DNA from: RGIG4140 sp045635565
GTDB lineage: Bacteria > Pseudomonadota > Alphaproteobacteria > CAAHEQ01 > UBA3637
Assembly (NCBI GenBank): GCA_045635565.1
Contig: JAZTVX010000069.1
Coordinates: 1 to 23,855, forward strand
DNA length: 23,855 bases
Direction: 5' to 3'
The notes under the pieces: model-generated
Told to the model about the DNA's origin: nothing
Database searches by the model: none
What the model saw: the letters and a program-made list of their open reading frames with translations, nothing else
Position numbers and translations under genes: made by a program
Shown: one piece after another, positions 15,205 to 23,577 of the stretch
Numbering within the stretch: the stretch's first letter is position 1
Layout of the letters: the number at the start of each line of letters is the position of its first letter

Positions 15205-17304
15205 ATGAGTAAGTATGATGAATTTATGAGTGCTTGTGCTTTTGGGAATGGGAAAAAGGCTTTAGAAGTGCTGAAAGAAGGATTCGGTGTTCCTGTCGTG
15301 AACCCAGATCCAGTATATAAGAAAAATCTTAATCGAGCTTTGGTTTGGGCGATTGAGGTTGGTGATAAGGAATTAGTTAAAAAGTTATTGGCTGCTCCGT
15401 ATAATGCAGATGTTCATCATATTAGTGGAGAGAAACAGCCCGCAAAAGAAGGAGGCAAACCGACCAAAGATAGAACAATGCTTCAGGTTTGTTTGGATAG
15501 AGTGGATCTAACAAAACAGGATGATCCATATACCGATATAATGTTTAGTTTGCTAAACACAATGGACGATGTCAGTCGAGTTGCCCCTCGTGATTTAAAG
15601 AAGTGTTTCTTATTGGCAGCACGTGAGGGTCGTTCGGATATTATCGACAAAGTTTTGTTATCAGGTCGTGTCAGTGCCAATTGTCAGGATAATGCCTCAT
15701 CGACAGCCTTGATGATTGCGGCAAGAGAAGGACATACAGAAGTTGTGAAATCCCTTTTAAAACGTCAAGATGTTTTGGCAACATTAAATGCTCAAAATGA
15801 TAAAGGTATGACGGCATTGATGTTTGCAGCACAAAATGGACATGGAGAAGTTGTTACACAACTCCTTGGATCTGGGGCTTTGACGGATGTTCAAAATTGG
15901 GATGGTAAAACAGCACAGGAATTGGGGACAGAAACAACACCACAATTGATTGCAGACCATATTGCAACACAGGAAGCAAAGAAACGAGAGGCAGAAGAAC
16001 AAGTTCGGCGGGAAGCAGAGGAAAAAACAGCTATGCAAACCAGAATTGCACAGTTGGAAGAAGAGAATAAAGTCGAAAAAGACAAGGTTGCTGAATTGAC
16101 ACAACGGGTTGTTCAAGTTACGGCTGAAAGAGATGAAGCGAATCAGAAAATTGAAACATTAGAAAACAGTATGGCAGAAGTGCTTAAACGTCTTGAAGCG
16201 TTAGAACAAGAACGAAATGCTCAATCAACCCGGAAAACAGAAACTGTTGTCGAAACGGTAACATCGGTTGTTGAGCCAAAAGATCCTAATGCTGTTGGAA
16301 CAGAAGGAGAGGGTGCAGAGGAAGTTGATCCAAAAACATCTGCTCCTGTTGTCGAAACGGTAGCACCAGTTGTTGAGCCAACAGGTCCTAATGCTGTTAG
16401 AATAGAAGGAGAGGGTGCAGAGGGTGTTGATCCAAAAACATCTGCTCCTGTTGTCGAAACGGTAACACCGGTTGTTGAGCAAACAGGTCCTAATGCTGTT
16501 AGAACAGAAGGAGAAGGTGCAGGGGGTGTTGAGCCTGATATTCCTGAACCCATTGTGTCAGAAGAAAGCGTTGCAACAGAACCAAACGGTCCATATGCGA
16601 ATGTTCGTCGTCAATTCGAATCAAAGGCAGGGAAGGGTGATCATAAATCCATTATGAAACGGGCTAAAAAACATAATGGAAGTGATATTCGTAGCAAAGG
16701 AAAACATACCAAAGGAACATTCCGTAGTGAAAAAGAATATCAAAAGGCATTAGCAACTATTCAACAAATGGAAGAACAAGGTTTGTTGCCAAAAGGTCCA
16801 AACGGTGAAAGTAATGCTGAATTTTATCTTTGGAAATTGCGTTTGGTTTTGAAATATGGTTTAGATGAAGGTGATTTGAAGAAGTCTGCTTTGGAACAAG
16901 TTCCAGGTGTTCAAGCTATGAATGGTCAATATTTATCGACGGAACATTTAACTTCTCCAGGGGCTGTATTTAGTGCCTTGTGTACGGAAGAGATGAATGG
17001 AAAAGATTTGGAAAATGTGGCGCAAGTTTTGATGAATACGGAACGGGTGACGACGGCTCACGGTGGAAAATCACGTCAATATGTTAATGGGAGTGAAACG
17101 AAAACGTCTGTTCAATGTGTTCAAGATGAAACAGTTGCTTCGCCTTCGTTACAAACACGTCTGGAAAGTGCAACACAAGCGGGTCAAGTAGCCGTTGCTG
17201 AAAAAACTGGTTTGAAAAGTCGTTTAGGTTCTTCCCGTGTTGATGATATGGAACAAGAAACCAATTTAACGGCAGGCTTATCAGGTAACACTCGTCTTGT
17301 TTAA
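15205..17304 (+). CDS. Ankyrin-repeat / coiled-coil protein, paralogue 1
   Basis: This 699-aa protein has no signal peptide or membrane segment. Its layout starts with an N-terminal helical-repeat region (11-65) containing ankyrin-like helices (ALVWAIEVGDKELVKKLL). Clear ankyrin repeats follow at about 134-240 (TALMIAAREGHTEVVKSLL, TALMFAAQNGHGEVVTQLL). A Glu/Lys-rich coiled coil occupies about 257-345. Three 34-residue Pro/Val/Glu-rich tandem repeats fill 348-449. A basic then mixed C-terminal domain (about 460-699) is shared with the next gene and I do not recognise it. ATG 15205 is preceded by AAAGGAG at nine bases. The terminator at 17330 makes it monocistronic. Ankyrin proteins of host-associated bacteria often act as host-directed effectors or scaffolds; nothing here proves secretion. 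Confidence 0.85.
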   Translation: MSKYDEFMSACAFGNGKKALEVLKEGFGVPVVNPDPVYKKNLNRALVWAIEVGDKELVKKLLAAPYNADVHHISGEKQPAKEGGKPTKDRTMLQVCLDRVDLTKQDDPYTDIMFSLLNTMDDVSRVAPRDLKKCFLLAAREGRSDIIDKVLLSGRVSANCQDNASSTALMIAAREGHTEVVKSLLKRQDVLATLNAQNDKGMTALMFAAQNGHGEVVTQLLGSGALTDVQNWDGKTAQELGTETTPQLIADHIATQEAKKREAEEQVRREAEEKTAMQTRIAQLEEENKVEKDKVAELTQRVVQVTAERDEANQKIETLENSMAEVLKRLEALEQERNAQSTRKTETVVETVTSVVEPKDPNAVGTEGEGAEEVDPKTSAPVVETVAPVVEPTGPNAVRIEGEGAEGVDPKTSAPVVETVTPVVEQTGPNAVRTEGEGAGGVEPDIPEPIVSEESVATEPNGPYANVRRQFESKAGKGDHKSIMKRAKKHNGSDIRSKGKHTKGTFRSEKEYQKALATIQQMEEQGLLPKGPNGESNAEFYLWKLRLVLKYGLDEGDLKKSALEQVPGVQAMNGQYLSTEHLTSPGAVFSALCTEEMNGKDLENVAQVLMNTERVTTAHGGKSRQYVNGSETKTSVQCVQDETVASPSLQTRLESATQAGQVAVAEKTGLKSRLGSSRVDDMEQETNLTAGLSGNTRLV
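16246..16551 (+). repeat. Three in-frame 102-bp tandem repeats in paralogue 1
   Basis: Units at 16246-16347, 16348-16449 and 16450-16551 each encode 34 residues of the pattern V-V-E-T-V-x-x-V-V-E-x-x-x-P-N-A-V-x-x-E, then G-E-G-A-x-x-V-D-P. The third is the most diverged at its end. Paralogue 2 has two full units and a partial one. The length keeps the frame. Confidence 0.9.
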
Positions 17305-17329
17305 AAACAATTCTGTTACTGATACAATG

Positions 17330-17360
17330 AAAGTCATCGGTTAGTCCGATGACTTTTTTT
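17330..17360 (+). terminator. Terminator of ankyrin gene 1
   Basis: A perfect 11-bp stem AAAGTCATCGG / CCGATGACTTT with loop TTAGT and seven T's, 25 bp after the stop. Confidence 0.92.
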
Positions 17361-17419
17361 GTATGAAACAGTTTTGTTTTTTGTTATTTAAATATTATTA
17401 AACGAATAATTTTTGACAA

Positions 17420-17507
17420 ATAATTGTTTGACAGGTTGGTATCAATATGATATCATAAAGTCATTATCATGTGAACTTAATGGTCATTTTAAAAGGAGTG
17501 ATGTGCG
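17420..17507 (+). repeat. Duplicated promoter-leader segment, copy 2
   Basis: This is the second copy of 15117-15204. The ribosome binding site and the last 20 or so bases are identical; the five transitions fall mainly in the promoter spacer and early leader. Confidence 0.85.
17428..17456 (+). promoter_or_regulatory. Promoter of ankyrin gene 2
   Basis: -35 TTGACA (17428-17433), 17-bp spacer, -10 TATCAT (17451-17456), as in copy 1. The upstream palindrome reads TGGTATCA instead of TGATATCA, while the one over the -10 is kept. If these are operator half-sites, the two genes could be regulated differently. Confidence 0.7.
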
Positions 17508-19589
17508 ATGAGTAAGTATGATGAATTTATGCGTGCTTGTGCTTTTGGGGATAGGGTAAAGGCTTTAGAAATACTGGAACAAGGATTCGGTGTTCCTGTC
17601 GTGAACACAGATTCAGTATATAAGAAAAATCTTAATCGAGCTTTGGTTTGGGCGATTGAGGTTGGTGATAAGAAACTAGTTGAAAAGTTATTAGGTGAAC
17701 CATATAATGCCGATATTCATCATATTAGTGGAGAGAAACAGCCCGCAAAAGAAGGAGGCAAACCGACCAAAGATAGAACAATGCTTCAGGTTTGTTTGGA
17801 TAGAGTGGATCTAGCAAAACAGGATGATCCATATGTTGATATGGCGTTTAGTTTGTTATCCAGAATGGAAGATATCAGTCGAGTTAATCCCCGTGATTTG
17901 AAGAAGTGTTTCTTATTGGCCGCACGTAAGGGGAATGTGGGTGTTGCTGAAAAAATCTTATCATCACAGCGTGTTAGTGCCAATAGTCAGGATGATGCCT
18001 CATCGACAGCCTTGATGATTGCGGCAAGAGAAGGTCATACAGAGGTTGTGAAATCCCTTTTAGGACGTCAAGATGTTTTGGCAACATTAAATGCTCAAAA
18101 TGATAAAGGTATGACGGCGTTGATGTTTGCAGCACAAAATGGACGTGGTGAAGTTGTCACAGAACTCCTCAAGGCTGGTGCTTTAACAGATGTGAAAAAT
18201 TGGGATGGCAAAACAGCACAGGAATTGGGGACAGAAACAACAGCAAAATTGATTGATAATCATATCAAAGAACAGGAAGCAAAGAAACGAGAGGCAGAAG
18301 AACAAGTTCGGCGGGAAGCAGAAGAAAGAGTTGCTTTGGAAAACAAAGTGAAACAATTAGAAGCAGAAAGAGGGCAAGAACAGCTATTGTTAGAACAAGT
18401 CGCACAATTAACGGCTGAAAGAGATGCGGCAAATGAGAAGGTATCAACATTAGAAGGAAAGGTTACTCAATTAACTACTGAAAGAGATTCGGCAAATAAG
18501 AAAGTTGAAGCATTAGAAAAAGGCATGGAAGAAGTGCTTAAACGTCTTGAAGCGTTAGAACAAGAACGAAATGCTCAATCAACCCAGAAAACAGAAACTG
18601 GTGGCAAAACGGTAACACCGGTTGTTGAGCCAAAAGATCCTAATGCTGTTGGAACAGAAGGAGAGGGTGCAGAGGAAGTTGATCCAAAAACACCTGCTCC
18701 TGTTGTCGAAACGGTAACACCGGGTGTTGAGCAAACAGGTCCTAATGCTGTTGGAACAGAAGGAGAGGGTGCAGAGGAAGTTGATCCAAAAACGCCTGTT
18801 CCTGTTGTCGAAACGGTAATACCCACAGAAGAACCAAAAGGTCCATATGCAAATATTTGTCGTCGGTTTAATGTAGATGCTGGTCAAAAAGGTGATCATG
18901 AATCCATTATGAAACGGGCACAAAAACATAATAGAAGTGATATTCGCAAAAAGGGGAAGCATGCCAAAGGAACATTCCGTAGTGAAGAAGAATATCAAAA
19001 GGCATTAGCAACTATTCGACAAATGGAAGAACAAGGTTTGTTGCCAAAAGGTCCAAACGGTGAAAGTAATGCTGAATTTTATCTTTGGAAATTGCGTTTG
19101 GTTTTGAAATATGGTTTAGATGAAGGTGATTTGAAGAAGTCTGCTTTGAAGGAGTCTGCTTTGAAGGAGTCTGCTTCGAAAGGCTTTTCAGATGTTCGGC
19201 CTGTGTATAAACAAAATTATTTATCGACGGAAATGTTAACTTCTCCAGGGGCTGTATTTAGTGCCTTGTGTACAGGCGATATGAAAGGGGAAAGTTTGGA
19301 AAATGTGGCGCAAGTTTTGATGAATACGGAACGGTTGACAACAGCCTTTGGTAATAAATCCCGATCTTATGTTAGAGGAAGTGATACCAGAACATCTGTT
19401 CAATGTGTTCAAGATGAAACAGTTGCTCCGCCTTCGTTACAAACACGTCTGGAAAGTGCAACACAAGCGGGTCAAGTAGCCGTTGCTGAAAAAACTGGTT
19501 TGAAAAGTCGTTTGGGTGCTCCTCTTATCGGTGATGTCGGAAAAGATGCCGATACTGCAAAATTAACAGGGAACGAATATTTGGTTTAA
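17508..19589 (+). CDS. Ankyrin-repeat / coiled-coil protein, paralogue 2
   Basis: This 693-aa paralogue has the same domain order as the gene at 15205. The N-terminal helical region is followed by ankyrin repeats at about 134-240. A longer coiled coil (about 256-362) carries extra L-T-A-E-R-D heptad-like units. Two full 34-residue repeats plus a partial third begin at 365, and the shared unknown C-terminal domain starts near residue 444. A 15-bp triplet repeat (19131-19175) adds L-K-E-S-A units absent from paralogue 1. Long blocks are almost identical at DNA level to paralogue 1 (for example the ends of both ankyrin and C-terminal regions), separated by clearly diverged blocks. Start and ribosome binding site are identical to paralogue 1. 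No hairpin terminator follows, so transcription may run into the gene at 19674. Function unknown; host interaction or an intracellular scaffold is inference. Confidence 0.85.
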   Translation: MSKYDEFMRACAFGDRVKALEILEQGFGVPVVNTDSVYKKNLNRALVWAIEVGDKKLVEKLLGEPYNADIHHISGEKQPAKEGGKPTKDRTMLQVCLDRVDLAKQDDPYVDMAFSLLSRMEDISRVNPRDLKKCFLLAARKGNVGVAEKILSSQRVSANSQDDASSTALMIAAREGHTEVVKSLLGRQDVLATLNAQNDKGMTALMFAAQNGRGEVVTELLKAGALTDVKNWDGKTAQELGTETTAKLIDNHIKEQEAKKREAEEQVRREAEERVALENKVKQLEAERGQEQLLLEQVAQLTAERDAANEKVSTLEGKVTQLTTERDSANKKVEALEKGMEEVLKRLEALEQERNAQSTQKTETGGKTVTPVVEPKDPNAVGTEGEGAEEVDPKTPAPVVETVTPGVEQTGPNAVGTEGEGAEEVDPKTPVPVVETVIPTEEPKGPYANICRRFNVDAGQKGDHESIMKRAQKHNRSDIRKKGKHAKGTFRSEEEYQKALATIRQMEEQGLLPKGPNGESNAEFYLWKLRLVLKYGLDEGDLKKSALKESALKESASKGFSDVRPVYKQNYLSTEMLTSPGAVFSALCTGDMKGESLENVAQVLMNTERLTTAFGNKSRSYVRGSDTRTSVQCVQDETVAPPSLQTRLESATQAGQVAVAEKTGLKSRLGAPLIGDVGKDADTAKLTGNEYLV
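18600..18803 (+). repeat. Two in-frame 102-bp tandem repeats in paralogue 2
   Basis: Units at 18600-18701 and 18702-18803 match the 34-residue unit of paralogue 1. A third begins at 18804 but diverges after a few codons. Confidence 0.88.
19131..19175 (+). repeat. 15-bp triplet repeat encoding L-K-[KE]-S-A
   Basis: Three units of TTGAAGRAGTCTGCT, the last two identical, followed by a degenerate fourth start. Paralogue 1 has a single unit at the same place, so this is a recent in-frame expansion. Confidence 0.9.
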
Positions 19590-19673
19590 AAAGGAATGAT
19601 GTTATTTTTGCTTGTGTTTTGTGTTTAAGTAAGGTAATATGAAAATACGTTAATATTTTTAAGAGAGGTAAAT

Positions 19674-20378
19674 ATGGCAGATAAAAAATTGAAACCGATA
19701 ACGGATCTGAAGGATGGTCAGCCCCTTCCGGAAGGAAAATATGGTGTTAAAAGAGGGACGTTTCAAATCATTGATCAAAAAAACAGTCCGAAAGATTACG
19801 ATGCGGCTGCCAAAGGTCGAAATGCGAAAGATCGTACGGCTTATTTGAAACAATTAACACCGGAAGAACAGGCTGTCGTAAAACGAGCCAATGCCGAAGG
19901 TAAGGGTGTTTTATGGAATATGGGAAACGGGAAAAGTTATCTGTTTGTTCCGTCCGAAGAAGAAAAAGCGAAAGCACGTCAAAAAGCAGAAGAGGATAAA
20001 AAGAATGCGGCTGCTCAAGGTGAAGACGAAGGATTAGGTTTTTGGAGTAAGTTGGGTATCGGTATAATAATTACGGCTATTGTGGGTTACTTGGGTCTAA
20101 GGCTTTTTAAAGATAAAGATAAAAAAAACAACGTACCAAAACAAACGAATAACGCAAATACTGGAAATCAGGCAATAACTGATACGACCAATACGCAACA
20201 ACCGTCTTTGATGAATGATGGTTCGGCTTTAACACCGGCACCGACAGCAAATGCTTTGGGAGGTAATTCCGGCGGTGGTTTAATCAATACAATGAAAACG
20301 ATTTCTTCGGGTACAGTTAATACATCTCCTGCACCGTCAGTTAATGCGATGCGTGGTCCATCCGGACATTCATTGTAG
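19674..20378 (+). CDS. One-TM protein of unknown function downstream of the ankyrin pair
   Basis: This is a 234-aa protein I do not recognise. The N-terminal 95 residues are a compact charged domain (P-I-T-D-L-K-D-G-Q-P-L-P-E-G-K-Y-G-V, then an Ala/Arg/Lys-rich helix and G-K-S-Y-L-F-V-P). A Lys/Glu/Ala-rich helix follows (95-118), then a single membrane helix at about 126-145 (LGIGIIITAIVGYLGLRLF) ending in a Lys-rich stop-transfer segment (146-152). A Thr/Asn/Pro/Gly-rich low-complexity tail makes up the rest. There is no N-terminal signal peptide. AGAGAGG lies five bases before ATG. The 84-bp gap to ankyrin gene 2 has neither a good promoter nor a GC-rich hairpin, so it may be read from the ankyrin promoter. 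A membrane anchor or partner for the ankyrin proteins is a guess from position only. Confidence 0.7.
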   Translation: MADKKLKPITDLKDGQPLPEGKYGVKRGTFQIIDQKNSPKDYDAAAKGRNAKDRTAYLKQLTPEEQAVVKRANAEGKGVLWNMGNGKSYLFVPSEEEKAKARQKAEEDKKNAAAQGEDEGLGFWSKLGIGIIITAIVGYLGLRLFKDKDKKNNVPKQTNNANTGNQAITDTTNTQQPSLMNDGSALTPAPTANALGGNSGGGLINTMKTISSGTVNTSPAPSVNAMRGPSGHSL

Positions 20379-20402
20379 AAGAATGATATATAGTTGATAA
20401 AG

Positions 20403-20436
20403 AAAGGATATGTGAGAAACATATCCTTTTAATTTT
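20403..20436 (+). terminator. Terminator of the one-TM gene
   Basis: A perfect 11-bp stem AAAGGATATGT (20403-20413) / ACATATCCTTT (20419-20429) with loop GAGAA, followed by T-rich sequence 25 bp past the stop. Confidence 0.88.
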
Positions 20437-20562
20437 TTGATGATAAATAATATTTTTGTATATTGTATTAAAAGTAAATGTTTGAAAAATAAATTATTTT
20501 GTTTAAAAAGTAAAAAAAAGGTAAATAAAATTCATTTTTTGCTGGATTTTTATTTTGATGAG

Positions 20563-20571
20563 TGCTATAAT
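20563..20571 (+). promoter_or_regulatory. Extended -10 promoter of the Pmp-like autotransporter
   Basis: TGCTATAAT combines a perfect TATAAT (20566-20571) with an upstream TGn extension. The -35 is poor (TGGATT at 17-bp spacing), as expected for extended -10 promoters. The predicted leader is about 50 nt. Confidence 0.65.
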
Positions 20572-20581
20572 GACAGCAGTA

Positions 20582-20602
20582 TTCCGTAGTATATAGACGG
20601 AA
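20582..20602 (+). promoter_or_regulatory. 5'-leader stem-loop of the Pmp-like autotransporter
   Basis: TTCCGT / ACGGAA with a 9-nt loop begins only a few bases after the predicted transcription start. It leaves the GGGAGG ribosome binding site (20618-20623) free. It resembles mRNA-stabilising 5' stem-loops of outer-membrane protein genes; that role is inference. Confidence 0.4.
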
Positions 20603-20628
20603 GTTGTCATAACCTTAGGGAGGAAAAC

Positions 20629-23559
20629 ATGTACACACGCAAGGGTTTATATGCAATTTTATTGGGAACGACGATCATGACGGTTGTCAGTTCGGGTGTC
20701 GTTGCTCAAACGTATGCTACGACGTACGAAAATAAAACAAACGCCAACGGAAATGCAGAATATCCGGCAAATGGTGGTGTTGCCCGTGTTGAACAAGGGC
20801 AGTCGCAAACATATGATAATGTTCAATTTAAAAATAATACGGCAAATGGGGATGCTTCTGGTGTAACGGCAAATGCTTCCGGTGGTGCTATTCATAATGA
20901 AGGTACTGTTACGATGAGTGGGGCGACTGATTTTACAGGGAATAAGGTTGTTCAAAATAATCGTCCTACAGGTGTGACGGGTGATTTAACCCAATTGGGC
21001 GGTGCTGTTTTAACTACGGGTGGCAGTCAATTAACATTTAATGGAGATACGACATTTACAAATAATACAGTTACCAGTGGCGTGTCTAATAGTGGTGGTA
21101 GTTATGGCGCGGCCGGTGGTGCTTTGGCAGTTGGGGGTACATCTATTGTTTCACCCGCAACGGTTGATTTTAATCAAGGTGTTACATTTACTGGAAACGA
21201 AGCAACGGCTACAAACGGTAGTGCAATCGGTGGTGGTGTTGTTGTTGCCAATAATTCAACGGTTAATTTTAAAGGTAAGACAGATTTTGTCGGCAATAAA
21301 GCCACAGGTACAACGGGTAGTTATGGTGGTGGCTTGGCAGTTCTTGATGGTACGGTCAATATGGCAGGCAATACAACACTCACGAGCAATACGGCTCAAG
21401 ATGGTGGTGCCATTTATAACTTAGATACCGTCAAATTGACAGGTGCTTCCAATGAATTGTCATCCAATACGGCAACGGCTAACGGTGGTGCTGTCTTAAA
21501 TATGGGTAATATTGAAATCAACAATGCAACCTTGTCCAATAATACCGCTGGTGAAGTTGGTGGTGCTATTGCGAATGCTGGTCGGACAAATACCAATCCG
21601 GACGGTGGTATTGTCACATTGAATAATTCAACAGTATCAGGCAATAGTGCACAAGAAGGTGCCGGTATTTACAACGTCGGTACGGCAGTTGTCAATAATG
21701 TCACTCTTTCTGGTAATAAGGCAACAGGTAATGGGGGTGCATTATATAACCGTGGTTCAATGTTTGTTACTGGTAATACTCAAATCAAGGGAAATACGGC
21801 AGATTTGGGAAGTATTGCTTACAATGCTGAAAATGCACAAATGGTATTTAGTGATGTTCACGACGATATCGATTTGGATTACAATCCCTTCACAAATGAA
21901 ACACTTCCGGCAAGTGTCAGTCAAATTTTTGACCAATCAGGTGATATTTACAATGCTGGTAACTTGCGTTTTACAAATAGTGAAATTCAATTGCATAACG
22001 GTATTAACTCAAAACGACAAAATAAAACAGGTAATGTTACATTAAACAATGCAACGATTGACTTGGGTGGTTATGGCGTTGATGGTGCGGGTGTTATTTA
22101 TGCAGACAGTGTTAATGTCAACACAGGTTCTGAAATTCGCACACATGTTAATCGTGACACGGATAAGTATGGTAAAATCGTTGCAAATGAAATTACTGTT
22201 AATCCGACAGATACAACATTGAAATTACATTACAGCATACAAGACGCCTTAAAACCGGGTGAATCATATATTTATAAAGTTTTAGATGGAACAACGGTTA
22301 TCAGTGATTTTGAACAGGCTTTAACAAATCAAGGGATATATACCGTTGAAAAGTTAGGCAATGGTGAATATAAGGTTTCTTATCCGGCAACACCTGTTGA
22401 TCCGGATAAACCGGATAAACCGGATAGAACGTTATTGTGCCCCGGATGTGATGCCAATGAAACAAATACGGCCGAAGGTTGGGATATCTATGATACACCA
22501 CTTTATTTCATGCCGGAAGGAACAGAGGCTCGTGAAGTACAACAAGAATTATGGGAACAGGCTGTTGGAAATCCGTCAGGTTATCGGGATGCTTTGGATG
22601 GTTTAGCTCCGGATGTATCTCCATTGATTCAGGCTCATGCAACGGAAATCACACGTCGTTTGTCGGCCATTGTTTCTGAACGTTTCTATAATTCGATGGA
22701 ACGCACAGGTTATGTTCATAACGGTAAACGTTTCTATCGTTTCCCACGTCACGATTCGAACTTATGGGTACAAGGTTTATATGGTAAATCAAAATACGAT
22801 GTCCGCAAAGGTTGGGATATGGATACACATGGTATCGCCGTTGGTTTTGATGGTCATGTATCCGAAGCATTAAGAATGGGTCTTTCCTATGCTTATACGA
22901 AAGCAGACGGTGATTCGGTTGGTCGTGAAACGGAAATTGATTCACATACAGGTATGATTTACGGTGAATACAATCCAAATCGTTTCTATGCAAACTGGTT
23001 GGCTATGTACACACGTTCTCAATATGATGAAACGAAAAAAGTATTTAATCATCGTGTTACGGCCAATTATGATGTAGATGCTGTAGGGGCTCAAATCATG
23101 TTGGGTCGTAAAATGGGGCCATATGTATCAGGTAACTGGGCAAGTGGTGTCATTAAACCGGAATTGGGTTTGCGTTACTTGTACACAAAACAACATGGTT
23201 ATACGGATTCTTTAGGTCAAAAAGTCGGTTCTGCTGACGGTCAAACATTGACAGGTATTTTGGGTGCTCAATATACAATCGGATATACATTATCTCCGTC
23301 ATTGTCTTGGTATCCGGAATTGCGTGCTGCTGTTACATATGACTTTGTTGAACCAGATACAAAAACACGTGTTAACTTGTTGAATGGTAAAGTATATGAA
23401 GTAACAACAGAAAATATGGATAGGTTTGGTATTGAAGTTGGTGCCAAGGTTGGTTTAGATATCAATCGTAAGGCTGAAATTGCTCTTGAATATGAAGGTT
23501 TGTTCAAAGGCGATTATACGAACCATACAGGTTTGGCTAACTTGAAATACAAATTCTAA
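20629..23559 (+). CDS. Autotransporter with Pmp-like GGA[ILV]/FxxN passenger repeats
   Basis: This 976-aa protein has a GGGAGG ribosome binding site five bases before ATG. The signal peptide (about 1-26, ending S-S-G-V-V-A-Q) is followed by a passenger made of about ten beta-helical turns. These alternate G-G-A-[ILV]-x-N with F/L-x-x-N motifs (GGAIHN, FTGNKV, GGAVLT, FTNNTV, GGALAV, FTGNEA, FVGNKA, GGAIYN, GGAVLN, GGAIAN, GGALYN), up to about residue 390. This is the hallmark of chlamydial polymorphic membrane proteins. A Pro/Asp/Lys linker (D-P-D-K-P-D-K-P-D) and a C-P-G-C motif lie near residues 590-608. The autotransporter barrel runs from about 711 (NLWVQGLYG) to the C-terminal F of N-L-K-Y-K-F. 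Adhesion to host cells or mucus is likely by analogy. It has its own promoter and terminator. Confidence 0.93.
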   Translation: MYTRKGLYAILLGTTIMTVVSSGVVAQTYATTYENKTNANGNAEYPANGGVARVEQGQSQTYDNVQFKNNTANGDASGVTANASGGAIHNEGTVTMSGATDFTGNKVVQNNRPTGVTGDLTQLGGAVLTTGGSQLTFNGDTTFTNNTVTSGVSNSGGSYGAAGGALAVGGTSIVSPATVDFNQGVTFTGNEATATNGSAIGGGVVVANNSTVNFKGKTDFVGNKATGTTGSYGGGLAVLDGTVNMAGNTTLTSNTAQDGGAIYNLDTVKLTGASNELSSNTATANGGAVLNMGNIEINNATLSNNTAGEVGGAIANAGRTNTNPDGGIVTLNNSTVSGNSAQEGAGIYNVGTAVVNNVTLSGNKATGNGGALYNRGSMFVTGNTQIKGNTADLGSIAYNAENAQMVFSDVHDDIDLDYNPFTNETLPASVSQIFDQSGDIYNAGNLRFTNSEIQLHNGINSKRQNKTGNVTLNNATIDLGGYGVDGAGVIYADSVNVNTGSEIRTHVNRDTDKYGKIVANEITVNPTDTTLKLHYSIQDALKPGESYIYKVLDGTTVISDFEQALTNQGIYTVEKLGNGEYKVSYPATPVDPDKPDKPDRTLLCPGCDANETNTAEGWDIYDTPLYFMPEGTEAREVQQELWEQAVGNPSGYRDALDGLAPDVSPLIQAHATEITRRLSAIVSERFYNSMERTGYVHNGKRFYRFPRHDSNLWVQGLYGKSKYDVRKGWDMDTHGIAVGFDGHVSEALRMGLSYAYTKADGDSVGRETEIDSHTGMIYGEYNPNRFYANWLAMYTRSQYDETKKVFNHRVTANYDVDAVGAQIMLGRKMGPYVSGNWASGVIKPELGLRYLYTKQHGYTDSLGQKVGSADGQTLTGILGAQYTIGYTLSPSLSWYPELRAAVTYDFVEPDTKTRVNLLNGKVYEVTTENMDRFGIEVGAKVGLDINRKAEIALEYEGLFKGDYTNHTGLANLKYKF
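22399..22425 (+). repeat. 9-bp tandem repeat in the autotransporter linker
   Basis: Near-perfect CCGGATAAA units encode P-D-K-P-D-K-P-D between passenger and barrel. It is a typical flexible linker and a possible site of slippage that would keep the frame. Confidence 0.75.
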
Positions 23560-23577
23560 TTCGGTAGGAATTTTATG

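Noticed and set aside
15198..15212. Four-codon upstream ORF (ATG TGC GAT GAG TAA) overlapping both ankyrin starts
   Set aside because: Conserved in both copies, but so is all flanking DNA. It is only two bases from GGAG, too close for efficient initiation, and lacks regulatory codons.
16221..16553. Minus-strand open frame rich in G-S-T-T repeats
   Set aside because: It is the complement of the 102-bp tandem repeats in the ankyrin gene; the same shadow appears in the second paralogue.
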